DNA of 64,000 nucleotides from Gammaproteobacteria bacterium. Lineage in GTDB: Bacteria > Pseudomonadota > Gammaproteobacteria > DSM-16500. Location: assembly GCA_021156085.1 (NCBI GenBank), contig JAJNBC010000008.1, forward strand, positions 1 to 64,000, written 5' to 3'. Below are positions 1 to 7,806 of this stretch, piece after piece; position 1 is the first letter of the stretch, and each line of letters begins with the position of its first letter. The translations under genes and the position numbers were made by a program. The notes under the pieces are model-generated. The model was not told where the DNA came from, made no database searches, and saw only the letters and a program-made list of their open reading frames with translations.

Positions 1-167
1 CAAATTGTTACAGCCGGCATAGTCGATCTGAGAACAATTCGCTAGGCCGAGGTGGGACGCTTTGATTTTCGAGCACCGAAGCGCAGTTGACATGCGAGTC
101 AATGAGCATCGGAGCGCAGAAAATCAGAGCGTTACAGCCGGCATAGTAGAGTTGGCAACAGATCTTA
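1..167 (-). repeat. Foldback (MITE-like) element, right end of a tandem array cut by the window edge
   Basis: Bases 26-167 are one unit of the family described at 46287-46682, in opposite orientation. Bases 1-25 are the end of a preceding unit. The motif CAGCCGGCATAG starts at 11 and again at 135, a spacing of 124 bp, which is the period of the three-unit array at 46 kb. The junction (GATCTGAGAACAATTC) is also the same as in that array. The array continues left of the window. No gene is credible inside it. Confidence 0.9.
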
Positions 168-185
168 AAGAGGAGAAGAAATGAT

Positions 186-1685
186 ATGAGTGAGCCACGC
201 GCAGTACACGGCGGGAACCGGCAGGAGTGTGTCGCTTCCTCCCCCTGGGTAATGTTTTTCTTAGCGAGCGTTGAGGTGGAGGCTTTCTGCCAGGCAGCTT
301 CTCTTTCTGAAGATTCTACGCATTCAAATACTCCAAGTGAGTATGATGTGTATGAGGAGCCGGCGGGGAACGAAGGAGGGGGGCATACGAATAGCTCCGC
401 TTCCTCAGCCAGTGCTTCTGCTTTAGCAGCATCAGCTGCACTTTTAGAAAAACAAAGAATAGAGCGAGCCATAGAGCAAATTATCAAACAGCAGCAGGGC
501 GGCCAGCGTGTTTTCCCGCCCTATCAAGTGCAGAAGACATTCCCAGCTTTCTATCGTTTGGAGATTCATCCTGATTTTGGGCAGTTATTCAAGAGCAATC
601 GCTTCCTCTATAAGAGGAGAGAAGCAGATATGAGGGAGACACCTGCAGTACGTAGCAGGAGCAACTCGGAGGAGTCTGCCCTTCCAGAACTATGGCCACG
701 GTTTATCTTATCTAAAAATAAGGTGAATGCCTTCTGCAAGGCGGCCGCCTCTCTTTTTGAGACTTCTGCGTATTCAAATACTCGAGGTGAGTATGATTTG
801 TATGAGGAGCGGGAGGAGGAGGGACAGAGGCATACGAATAGCTCCGCTTCCTCAGCCAGTGCTTCTGCTTTAGCAGCATCAGCTACACTTTCAGAAAAAC
901 AAAGAATAGAGCGAGCCATAGAGCAAATTATCAAACAGCCGCAGGGCGGCCAGCCTGTTTCCCATTTCTATCACGTGCAGGAGATATGCCAAGCTGCTTA
1001 TTGTTTGGAGATCCACCCTGATTTTGTGCAGTTATTCACGGGCAATGTCTCCTTTAAAATGAAGACACCTGTTGATCCTCAGCTAAGGGCAGCCTTGGAA
1101 AATGTTTTTGGTAAAGAATCAGCCCCCGCGATTAACGAGTTTCTCATTGCTTTGGAATGGGAACTTGAACATCATCCGGTATTGTGCAACCACCGCTACC
1201 CCACTGCTTTTGGTATTAACCCCGCATTAGATGAATTTAAGCGCCTTGTTTTGGGTCGTCGTTTCGATGCAAGGGACTCTATAACAAAAATGCCAAACTT
1301 AAAAGATAAGGTTTACTGGCAGAGGATGGAGGAATCTCTTACCCACATTTCTTCTGCTCTTAAGAAGGTAGATGCCTCCTACGGTGCGCCGCAATCGGCT
1401 CGTTGGCGCAAATTAAAAACACTTTTTGCTGCCTTCTTAACAGCCATCGCTGGTGCGCTGGTGGCTGTGCACTTGGGTGCAGTCGGAGGTTTAACTATTG
1501 CAGGCTATGCCGTGGGCAGTGCAGCAGTAGGCGCTATTTCTTATCTTACTTATAGTAGCAGATATGCTGCTCCTGTTTTGCTGAAGCGGCAAGGGGGTAG
1601 TAAATTCGTCGACGCGGTGAAGAAGGAGTTAACGCGCCATACTCCGGAAGATGTGGAGAGGAGGAAGACCTTTTCTTCTACTTGA
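186..1685 (+). CDS. Effector-like protein with internal duplication and C-terminal membrane hairpin
   Basis: 499 codons; AGGAG lies 10 bp before the ATG. I do not recognise a family. The protein is a paralogue of the one at 2060-3178. The shared blocks are a W-RFIL/AFC start, a Ser/Ala-rich stretch, an ERAIEQIIKQ helix, a LEIHPDF block, ALENVFGKE, ALEWELE, LDEFKRLVLG, VYWQRM, and a Gly/Ala-rich hydrophobic pair near residues 415-460. The N-terminal segment (about residues 24-140) is repeated at about 172-290. The DNA at 384-490 matches 831-940 almost exactly with an offset of 447 bp (149 codons), so the duplication is recent. The first copy is the more diverged at its start. No signal peptide is seen. 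A secreted protein inserting into host membrane is an inference from the architecture and the neighbouring genes. Confidence 0.75.
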   Translation: MSEPRAVHGGNRQECVASSPWVMFFLASVEVEAFCQAASLSEDSTHSNTPSEYDVYEEPAGNEGGGHTNSSASSASASALAASAALLEKQRIERAIEQIIKQQQGGQRVFPPYQVQKTFPAFYRLEIHPDFGQLFKSNRFLYKRREADMRETPAVRSRSNSEESALPELWPRFILSKNKVNAFCKAAASLFETSAYSNTRGEYDLYEEREEEGQRHTNSSASSASASALAASATLSEKQRIERAIEQIIKQPQGGQPVSHFYHVQEICQAAYCLEIHPDFVQLFTGNVSFKMKTPVDPQLRAALENVFGKESAPAINEFLIALEWELEHHPVLCNHRYPTAFGINPALDEFKRLVLGRRFDARDSITKMPNLKDKVYWQRMEESLTHISSALKKVDASYGAPQSARWRKLKTLFAAFLTAIAGALVAVHLGAVGGLTIAGYAVGSAAVGAISYLTYSSRYAAPVLLKRQGGSKFVDAVKKELTRHTPEDVERRKTFSST

Positions 1686-1774
1686 AGAGGCAGAACAATG
1701 ACTAGGTGTAGTATGGGGTGCAATGCCAGTTTTGCGGAGTGGTGGCCCTGCGCGCGCCTGGGGCGGCCCCGGCT

Positions 1775-2032
1775 CTATGTGATTTTTAACCCTATGACCT
1801 CACTGACTGCCTCATAGATTCGTTTCATAATGCTGGGTGCGCACGTGAGCAACGGCCCTTTAATTAAGCATTTATTATCAATAGAGCGGATTTGATCGAT
1901 TAATAAATCGGATTCTTTTTCCAATTGGGGTTGCGCTTTGATGGGTATACGCAGCGGCTCAGCATGATCCAGTAAACAGCTTGAATTTTGGCATTGGCTC
2001 TTCTCTTTTACCTGTGGTAATATTCTTGCCAA
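1775..2032 (-). pseudogene. MazF/PemK-type toxin, N-terminally truncated remnant
   Basis: The 85-codon frame ends with a MazF/PemK-like C-terminal half: EPLRIPIKAQ, then LLIDQIRSIDNK, LIKGPLLTC and a final helix IMKRIYEAVSEVIGL. Family members are about 110 residues and start with a beta strand carrying the RGD-type segment. That start is absent, and the frame opens directly against the ribosome binding region of the next gene on the other strand. No antitoxin gene is visible on either side. I read it as a decayed toxin-antitoxin locus wedged between two effector paralogues. If translated it should lack the catalytic N-terminal part. Confidence 0.6.
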
Positions 2033-2059
2033 ATTAAAGAGCAGAGGAGAAGTTGGAAT

Positions 2060-3178
2060 ATGACTATCTCACATGGGTCTACACCAACGAGGTGGACACG
2101 GTTTATTTTGCCTGCATGCGAGGTGAAAGCTTTTTGCGACGCAGCCGCTGCTGCCGGTGCCTCTAAAAATACTCGAGCCGAGAATTTTTTTGTGGAGGAA
2201 GGCAAAGTAGAAGAATCTCCCCCTCTTTCTTTGGCAACTACTTCACAGAAAACCAGCGCCTCTAGTAGCTCCTCTAGCTCCTCCGCTGCCTCTGATGTAT
2301 TTTCAGAACAAGATATCGAGAGAAGTATAAAAACCATTTTAACAAGCGCCCCAGCTAGCTTTGATAGTAAGGGTAATCAGGCAAAGCTATATCGAGTGAA
2401 GAAAGTAGGGCTTCCTCCCATACCCTTCTATTGCTTAGATATGGATCTTGGTTTGACAGAGTTATTTCGCTGCCATCGCCCCTATTGCTCTCTCTGGGAA
2501 ATTAAGGAACCCATTTATCCTGAGTTAGATGCTGCCTTAGAAAAAGTTTTTGGGGAAGCACATTCTTCCTTGATTGGCCAGCATCTTGCAGCTTTTGAAT
2601 GGGAACTTCAAATATCTTCCTCTCTCCGATCCTGTCCTTATTCAGCTATAAACGAAGAATTAAACGACTTTAAGCGCCTTATTCTAGGGGATAGGTGGGG
2701 GGGGAGAGAAGGGGAAGATGTGATAAGGTTAGACGGACAAGAGAAGGAAACTGGCCAGCCCGTCTTAAATAATCCAGTTTACTGGCGTCACCTGACTACG
2801 CATCTCGAGGCTATTTCTCTCCAGCTTGAGCGGGCACCCGCTGCGTTTCGGGGCCAGTCGGGGTGGAAAAAATTAAGTCAGCTGTTTGCTGGATTCGTAG
2901 TAGCGATAGTGGGTGCGGGATTGGCTATCCACTGGGGAGCAGTAGCCAGCTTAACGATTGCAGGATTTGCAGTGGGAAGTGGAGTGGCAGCGCTTTCTTA
3001 TCTTGCTTATGACTGGTATGCTCTTCGTCAAACACGGCATCGCTTATTTAGTCCTCTACAAAACGTGGGGGCTGAATTTGTTAAAGTGGTGAAGGATGGG
3101 ATGCTACCACCTCCCCCTCTAGGAGGCCCCGGGGGGGAAGGCCGGAGAGAAAGCGCGCACGCTTCACTTCGCCTATAA
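2060..3178 (+). CDS. Effector-like protein, paralogue of the gene at 186-1685
   Basis: 372 codons, with AGGAG 10 bp before the ATG. It carries one copy of the N-terminal module that is doubled in the neighbour: TRFILPACEVKAFC, a Ser-rich spacer near residues 68-85, and an EQDIERSIKTIL helix. It also has the central ALEKVFGEA / AFEWELQ / FKRLILG blocks and the C-terminal hydrophobic pair (about residues 275-320, AGFVVAIVGAGLAIHWGAV then LTIAGFAVGSGVAALSYLAY). The tail is proline- and glycine-rich (PPPPLGGPGGEG). The hairpin, low-complexity spacer and lack of enzymatic motifs fit a translocated host-membrane protein, but nothing in the sequence proves secretion. The two genes are separated by 374 bp holding the mazF remnant. 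Confidence 0.75.
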   Translation: MTISHGSTPTRWTRFILPACEVKAFCDAAAAAGASKNTRAENFFVEEGKVEESPPLSLATTSQKTSASSSSSSSSAASDVFSEQDIERSIKTILTSAPASFDSKGNQAKLYRVKKVGLPPIPFYCLDMDLGLTELFRCHRPYCSLWEIKEPIYPELDAALEKVFGEAHSSLIGQHLAAFEWELQISSSLRSCPYSAINEELNDFKRLILGDRWGGREGEDVIRLDGQEKETGQPVLNNPVYWRHLTTHLEAISLQLERAPAAFRGQSGWKKLSQLFAGFVVAIVGAGLAIHWGAVASLTIAGFAVGSGVAALSYLAYDWYALRQTRHRLFSPLQNVGAEFVKVVKDGMLPPPPLGGPGGEGRRESAHASLRL

Positions 3179-3262
3179 AATATCTCCCATTCTAAGTGCC
3201 TCCTACCCTCGCTTTAGGAAGCCTTTCTATGAAATAATACCCCGCACTGAACAACGCAGAGA

Positions 3263-4459
3263 ATGAATATGATAATACAGCCTAAAATCCGTGGTTTTAT
3301 TTGCACCACGGCCCACCCGGGAGGGTGCGCTCGAATGGTAGAAGCGCAAATTAATTATGTGAAAACGCAGGGTAGCTTTAAAGGGCCCAAGCATGTACTT
3401 GTGATTGGCGCTTCGACGGGTTATGGTTTGGCAAGCCGTATTGTTGCTACTTTTGGAGCGGGTGCAAAAACCATAGGCGTATTTTTTGAAAAAGCTGCAG
3501 ATGAAAAACGCACTGCAAGCGCAGGCTGGTACAATACAGCTGCTTTTGAGTATTATTCTCGTAAAGAGAATTATTTTGCAAAAAGCATTAACGGGGATGC
3601 TTTTTCAGATGCTATAAAACAACAAACGGCAGATTTAATCCGCAAGGAGTTAGGTAAAGTCGATTTAATTGTGTATAGCTTAGCTTCACCACGCCGTGTG
3701 CATCCTGAAACAGAACAAATTTTTTCTTCCACGCTGAAACCCATTGGCCGTACTTTTGTAGGCAAAACGGTGGACCCCATGCGTGGAGAAGTAAAAGAAA
3801 TTACCTTAGAGCCTGCTACCCCCGATGAAATCGCCCATACCGTCGCCGTAATGGGCGGGGAAGATTGGGAAAGATGGCTAGATTTTTTAGCCCAAGAAGA
3901 ATTACTTGCGGATGGGGTGGTAACGTTGGCTTATGATTATGTGGGGCCTACGCTTACTTATCCTATCTACAAAGAAGGGACTATTGGCAAAGCAAAGGAA
4001 CATTTATTGCAAACAGCTCATGTTTTGCAAACAAAGCTTAAAAAATACCATGGACGTGCACTCGTGTCGGTTAATAAGGCGTTAGTGACACAAGCTAGCT
4101 CAGCTATCCCTGTGGTACCACTTTATATTTCATTGTTGTATAAAATCATGAAAGCAAAAGGGACGCACGAAGGTTGCATTGAGCAAATGACTCGTTTATT
4201 TAAAGAATATCTTTATGCGGATCGTCCTACGGCGTGTGATGAAGCAGGCCGTATCCGTATTGATGATTTGGAAATGCAGCCAGAGGTGCAGCAACAAATT
4301 GCTGCCTGGTGGTCAAAAGTGACGACAGAAAATCTGAATGACCTCGCAGATATTGAAGGTTATCGCGATGATTTTTACCGCTTGTTCGGGTTTAATGTAG
4401 AGGGCATTGACTATGCTGCAGAGATAAACCCTCAAGTGATGATTGAGTCCATCCTTTAA
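3263..4459 (+). CDS. fabV: Trans-2-enoyl-ACP/CoA reductase FabV
   Basis: 398 codons, the usual FabV length. It reduces trans-2-enoyl-ACP with NADH in the last step of fatty-acid elongation and substitutes for the triclosan-sensitive FabI. The start GFICTTAHPGGC is characteristic. A nucleotide-binding loop VIGASTGYGLASRI lies at 48-60, and the catalytic Tyr-X8-Lys pair is Y236/K245 in YKEGTIGKAK. The C-terminal GRIRIDDLEM and DIEGYRDDFYRLFGF blocks are intact. Met3 (ATAATACAG frame, base 3269) is the more typical family start; the Shine-Dalgarno signal is weak for both. The gene is monocistronic with a 22-bp gap to the next. No transfer signal is obvious. Confidence 0.95.
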   Translation: MNMIIQPKIRGFICTTAHPGGCARMVEAQINYVKTQGSFKGPKHVLVIGASTGYGLASRIVATFGAGAKTIGVFFEKAADEKRTASAGWYNTAAFEYYSRKENYFAKSINGDAFSDAIKQQTADLIRKELGKVDLIVYSLASPRRVHPETEQIFSSTLKPIGRTFVGKTVDPMRGEVKEITLEPATPDEIAHTVAVMGGEDWERWLDFLAQEELLADGVVTLAYDYVGPTLTYPIYKEGTIGKAKEHLLQTAHVLQTKLKKYHGRALVSVNKALVTQASSAIPVVPLYISLLYKIMKAKGTHEGCIEQMTRLFKEYLYADRPTACDEAGRIRIDDLEMQPEVQQQIAAWWSKVTTENLNDLADIEGYRDDFYRLFGFNVEGIDYAAEINPQVMIESIL

Positions 4460-4482
4460 AATTACTCAATAGGAGAAAAATA

Positions 4483-4932
4483 ATGCTAAATAAGTATTTA
4501 TTTTTAATACTCATATTAATTAATTCTCTATTTGTTAATTCATATGCGAAAGGAGAAAAAAACAACAAAAAGAGTATTAATACTCAATTCGTGGATTTAA
4601 TATTGAAACAAGAAGGCCAACGTTTATATGCGCATGTTATTGTTCACCAATCCCAAGATTACAGTGGCAAGATTCACATTGAGTGGACCCCACCGCTGCA
4701 TAGTAGTTGTGATAAGAGCAGTTATGTGCTGTCTTACAAAGGGAAGAAATTTCATACCCAAGCCTATCGCACCTTAGGTTATGGGTTAATTAACGGGCAT
4801 TCCGTCGTATGTACGGGCACTTGGCAGGCAGAGGTGAAAAATGCAGAAGGGCAAACATTAGCAACCGCGACTATTCCCATTGATTTTATGGATGCTTACG
4901 CCAGGATGCGATCCTTAGCGGCGATAGCTTAG
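4483..4932 (+). CDS. Exported hypothetical protein
   Basis: 149 codons behind TAGGAGAAAAATA. Residues 1-22 form a signal peptide (lysine, a run of Leu/Ile, then VNSYAKG), so the protein should be periplasmic or secreted. The mature part is beta-rich, with two cysteines (near residues 77 and 109) that could form a disulfide. I do not recognise a family. The stop codon TAG is made from the TA target plus the first base of a collapsed foldback element at 4929-4956, so the original C-terminus may have been different. It is convergent with the LysE-type gene. Confidence 0.65.
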   Translation: MLNKYLFLILILINSLFVNSYAKGEKNNKKSINTQFVDLILKQEGQRLYAHVIVHQSQDYSGKIHIEWTPPLHSSCDKSSYVLSYKGKKFHTQAYRTLGYGLINGHSVVCTGTWQAEVKNAEGQTLATATIPIDFMDAYARMRSLAAIA

Positions 4933-4956
4933 AATTTGTTGTCAACTGATTCTAAG
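4929..4956. repeat. Collapsed foldback element: two terminal repeats joined with no interior
   Basis: The sequence TTAGAATTTGTTG runs directly into TCAACTGATTCTAA. These are the left and right ends of the 147-bp element (TTAGGATCTGTTGAC and GTCAACAGATCCTAA) with a few substitutions, and TA flanks both sides. The whole interior is missing, as expected from deletion through a hairpin. It lies in the 37-bp gap between two convergent genes and supplies the stop codon of the left one. Confidence 0.65.
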
Positions 4957-4969
4957 ATGCAGTGTTTTT

Positions 4970-5563
4970 TTATTTTATAAAAACCAAAGCGATGGAAATT
5001 ACCAGCAGTAAACTCATTGTATAGTTAAAATATTTTTTATGTTCTTTATTTTGTAGTAGAGGTCTCAAAGCAGCGCCGAAAAATAACCAAACACTGATGC
5101 AAGGGGCGCCAATGATTAGAAAAATGAGACAAATAAATAAAATTTGATAGAAAATCGTGGCCCCCGGCACCGTATAAGCAGCAATGGCGCCCATGCCCAT
5201 GACCCAGGCTTTGGGATTGACCCATTGAAAGAGACACGCTTGCAAAAAAGTTAAGGGTTGCCTCCGAGCATATTGATTTTCTTTAATATGTGATATGGCA
5301 ATTTGCCATGCTAGATAAAGCATATAAGTGGCACCTATTATTTTTACCCCATGTTGTAACAAAGGAAAAGTAATAAATAAAGCCCCTACGCCCATGCCTG
5401 CCAATAACACCATGGTGGGAAAACCGATACAAATGCCTAGAAAATGCGGCAGTGATTTCTTAACCCCAAAGTTTAGGCTCGATGACATAATCATGATATT
5501 ATTGGGCCCGGGTGTAATCGATGAAACGAAAACGAATAAAAAGAGAGCAAATAAGAGTTCCAT
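4970..5563 (-). CDS. LysE/RhtB family amino-acid exporter
   Basis: 197 codons, typical length. The hallmark TPGPNNIMIMSSSLNFG follows the first membrane segment, and about six hydrophobic segments can be counted (residues 1-17, 38-64, 70-88, 110-130, 140-165, 178-196). The family exports amino acids or their derivatives through the inner membrane by proton antiport. The substrate cannot be told from sequence. The gene is divergent from ppiB with a 76-bp gap, and convergent with the exported protein gene. Confidence 0.88.
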   Translation of the reverse strand: MELLFALFLFVFVSSITPGPNNIMIMSSSLNFGVKKSLPHFLGICIGFPTMVLLAGMGVGALFITFPLLQHGVKIIGATYMLYLAWQIAISHIKENQYARRQPLTFLQACLFQWVNPKAWVMGMGAIAAYTVPGATIFYQILFICLIFLIIGAPCISVWLFFGAALRPLLQNKEHKKYFNYTMSLLLVISIALVFIK

Positions 5564-5639
5564 GATAGTGTGCTGCTACTGAGGCTAATTAAAACAAGAG
5601 TATATCGTATTTTATAAAATGATTAAAAGAGGATCCATT

Positions 5640-6131
5640 ATGATTATATTACAAACAAATCACGGGCCTATCTCCATTGAATTGGATGCTAATACGCCAC
5701 TGACTTCGGAGAATTTTTTACAGCACGCTAAGAATGGTTTTTATGAGGGTGTTCTTTTTCATCGGGTTATTAATGGTTTTATGATTCAAGGTGGTGGTTT
5801 CAACCAAGATATGAAACAAAAGTCTGCGCAACCTACTATTCGCAATGAAGCAGACAAAGGGCAACCGAACAAACGGGGCACGGTTGCTATGGCACGTACC
5901 TCTGACCCCCACTCAGCTAGTACCCAATTTTTTATTAATGTAGCAGACAATGCATTTCTCAATTTTAAATCAGAAAAAGACTGGGGATATTGTGTGTTTG
6001 GTAAAGTCATTTCAGGCATGGAAGTGGTTGATGAAATAAAAAAAGTTCCCACGACCACTCGTTTGGGACATGAAAATGTGCCAGTGGAGCCGGTGATCAT
6101 TGAGAAAGTGGTGGTGACCGCAGAAGAGTAG
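5640..6131 (+). CDS. ppiB: Peptidyl-prolyl cis-trans isomerase B (cyclophilin)
   Basis: 163 codons from the ATG at 5640. AGAGGA lies 6 bp upstream, which favours this start over the in-frame ATG at 5619. Cyclophilin core motifs are present: FHRVINGFMIQGGGF with the catalytic Arg, GTVAMART, ASTQFFINVADN, and a final FGKVISGMEVVDEI. There is no signal peptide, so this is the cytoplasmic PpiB type that speeds proline isomerisation during protein folding. It is a single-gene unit. Confidence 0.95.
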   Translation: MIILQTNHGPISIELDANTPLTSENFLQHAKNGFYEGVLFHRVINGFMIQGGGFNQDMKQKSAQPTIRNEADKGQPNKRGTVAMARTSDPHSASTQFFINVADNAFLNFKSEKDWGYCVFGKVISGMEVVDEIKKVPTTTRLGHENVPVEPVIIEKVVVTAEE

Positions 6132-6165
6132 GATTATCAATTATTTTAATAAATTTAATATAAAT

Positions 6166-6206
6166 ATGATTTATGTCAATGGAAATTAATTTTAAAGCGG
6201 CATAAT
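6166..6206 (+). promoter_or_regulatory. Predicted FNR class II promoter for the CsbD-like gene
   Basis: ATGATttatGTCAA at 6166-6179 matches the FNR consensus TTGAT-N4-ATCAA at 8 of 10 positions. A -10-like CATAAT lies at 6201-6206. A start about 7 bp later puts the centre of the site near -41, the class II spacing. The same half-site and the same spacer (GATTTAT) recur at 7532, after the FNR-type gene. Confidence 0.55.
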
Positions 6207-6247
6207 GACCTCGAACATCAATTTGATTTTTAATTAGGAGAATTAGT

Positions 6248-6685
6248 ATGTCTAGCAAAAATAAATTTGAATTAATTATTGATAATAACTGGGAAAATGT
6301 TAAAGCCGAAATGCGGCATGCATGGAGAAAATTGACTGAGGAAGATGTGGATGCTATTCAAAATTACCAGGATCTAGTAAAAAAATTACAAGAAATATAT
6401 GAAATTACGGAAGAACAAGTAAATGATAAAATTAGTTCATTTATTGAAAAACTTAACTTAGAGCCTAATTTAACGAAATTGCAAGAATTGAAAGAAGCAT
6501 TGTATGAAAATACCATGCATATAAAAGATAAAATTAGTGAAAAAATTAATAAAGAAGCTTTACAAAAAAATGCAAAAGAAGTGCAACACGCAGTGACTGA
6601 GTATGTAAAAGAAAACCCTTTAAAAGCATTGGGATTAGGGGTTTTAGCATCTTGGGCGATTGTAAAAATGTTACGACCCAAGTAA
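6248..6685 (+). CDS. CsbD-like / DUF883-like membrane-anchored stress protein
   Basis: 145 codons behind TTAGGAGAA. The N-terminal 60 residues look like a CsbD domain (NWENVKAEMRHAWRKLTEED, then a basic helix ending SSFIEKL). The C-terminal part is a long amphipathic helix ending in a DUF883/YqjD-like tail: YVKENPLKALGLGVLASWAIV, one membrane segment followed by a short basic end. CsbD proteins are general-stress proteins. YqjD/ElaB-type tails anchor proteins, including ribosome-associated ones, in the inner membrane in stationary phase. The combination in one chain and the FNR-type promoter suggest a low-oxygen or dormancy role, which is an inference. Confidence 0.7.
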   Translation: MSSKNKFELIIDNNWENVKAEMRHAWRKLTEEDVDAIQNYQDLVKKLQEIYEITEEQVNDKISSFIEKLNLEPNLTKLQELKEALYENTMHIKDKISEKINKEALQKNAKEVQHAVTEYVKENPLKALGLGVLASWAIVKMLRPK

Positions 6686-6752
6686 CCAAAGAAGATAGCA
6701 GTGTGAGTAGTACATTCATTTTTCTGTAGAATGTTTGATGCAAATTTGGTAT

Positions 6753-6799
6753 CCTGCCTGAACTTTAACATGAACTACTAAGTTAGGCAGGTTTTTTTT
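6753..6799 (+). terminator. Hairpin plus T8 tract abutting the FNR-type start codon
   Basis: CCTGCCTGAACTT (6753-6765) can pair with AAGTTAGGCAGG (6780-6791) and is followed by eight T residues. It is a good intrinsic terminator for the CsbD-like gene. It runs straight into the TTG start of the regulator, and its 3' arm holds the only Shine-Dalgarno-like sequence (AGGCAGG) for that gene. It may therefore also limit translation of the regulator. Confidence 0.7.
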
Positions 6800-7535
6800 G
6801 GCCAATAAAATTATTAAATCCCGTGTTGCTCAAAATATTAATTGTTTTAATTGCTGTTCGCGTCATTTATGTATCGCAGGAGGCTCGCTTAATACATCGG
6901 AAATAGATTATCTTAATGGCTTAATTCAAAAGGTAGTTATACTTAAAAAGCAAGAACATTTATTTCATGCGCATAGCGAGCAGAAAAATTTATACGCAGT
7001 CTATAAAGGTAGCTGCAAAGAATATTGGATTGATGAAAATGGAAATTATTGTGTGACTAATTTTTATTTTCCGGGAGATTTAATTGGATTGGAGTCTATT
7101 TCTGATCGTACACACTTGCTTTCCGTCGTAGCACTAGAGCCTACTGAGCTTTGTGTCATATCTTTAAATGATTTTTCTTTAATGCAAGAGAAAGTGAATA
7201 TCTTAAAACGCTTTATCGACATTACCAGCATGAAGATGCGAAATGATCGCAGCGCTAAAATGGGTGTCACGGCTCATGAACGTGTGAGTGATTTTTTATT
7301 AAATCTTATCTCGCGAATGTTAGAGCGAAATCAAACGATAAATCATGTTCCTTTACCCATGTCACAATTAGATATTAGTAATTTTCTTAACATTGCTCAT
7401 GAAACGGTGAATCGCATTTTTAAAAATTTAGCTCGTCAAAAAATTATTAAAATCCAAAATAAAGTTCTTACTGTTCTTGATATTTCTGAGTTAGAGCGTT
7501 TGGGACGATTAGATTATTCTTTAAAAAAAGATTGA
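6798..7535 (+). CDS. FNR/ANR-type oxygen-sensing transcription regulator
   Basis: 245 codons. The N-terminal cysteine cluster (CFNC-CSRHLC, near residues 16-25) and a fourth cysteine in TELCVISL (near 116) match the four [4Fe-4S] ligands of FNR. A cyclic-nucleotide-binding-like beta roll follows (residues 40-130), then a dimer helix and a C-terminal helix-turn-helix: LDISNFLNIAHETVNRIFKNL, with the E-xx-R recognition pattern of FNR. Loss of the cluster in oxygen would switch it off. The only start consistent with full length is TTG at 6798, directly after the T-tract of a hairpin; the upstream frame is closed at 6771. Predicted FNR sites flank the gene on both sides, so it probably controls its neighbours. 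Confidence 0.88.
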   Translation: MANKIIKSRVAQNINCFNCCSRHLCIAGGSLNTSEIDYLNGLIQKVVILKKQEHLFHAHSEQKNLYAVYKGSCKEYWIDENGNYCVTNFYFPGDLIGLESISDRTHLLSVVALEPTELCVISLNDFSLMQEKVNILKRFIDITSMKMRNDRSAKMGVTAHERVSDFLLNLISRMLERNQTINHVPLPMSQLDISNFLNIAHETVNRIFKNLARQKIIKIQNKVLTVLDISELERLGRLDYSLKKD

Positions 7536-7572
7536 TTTATATCAATGTTCTTTTAGTAATTTTCTCTACAAT
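7532..7572 (+). promoter_or_regulatory. Perfect FNR box with class II spacing
   Basis: TTGATttatATCAA at 7532-7545 is a full match to TTGAT-N4-ATCAA and overlaps the stop codon of the FNR-type gene. TACAAT at 7567-7572 is a good -10. A start about 7 bp later puts the box centre (7538.5) at about -41. It should drive the two small membrane-protein genes at 7604 and 7807. Confidence 0.75.
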
Positions 7573-7603
7573 ACCTCAATAAATTAAATGGGAAGATTAT
7601 TCA

Positions 7604-7798
7604 ATGAAAGAAAATAATAATAGACTAGATAAATTAAAAAAAATTTTAGATGAATGCACCTTGGATTCTGTGAATGATTCTAAATTATCGATTAGAAGCT
7701 CATTTAAAAAAATGATATGGTTCGTAAAAAAAGAAGCGTTTACAGCGATGGTGGGAACGGTGTGTTTTTTCATTATTAAAGTTTATTTTACAAAATAA
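7604..7798 (+). CDS. Small single-span membrane protein in the FNR module
   Basis: 64 codons. The N-terminal 45 residues are charged and helical. One membrane segment follows (AFTAMVGTVCFFIIKVYF, residues 46-62), with a short lysine end. No family is recognised. It starts 32 bp after the -10 of the predicted FNR promoter and is followed after 8 bp by the next gene, so the two form an operon. Its tail-anchored shape resembles the CsbD-like protein upstream. Confidence 0.6.
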   Translation: MKENNNRLDKLKKILDECTLDSVNDSKLSIRSSFKKMIWFVKKEAFTAMVGTVCFFIIKVYFTK

Positions 7799-7806
7799 GG
7801 CCTTTT

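Noticed and set aside
8..487. A 159-codon minus-strand frame at the left edge and frames at 608-934 and 2008-2337
   Set aside because: They are antisense to the effector-like genes and their similarity to each other reflects the duplicated DNA. No ribosome binding sites.
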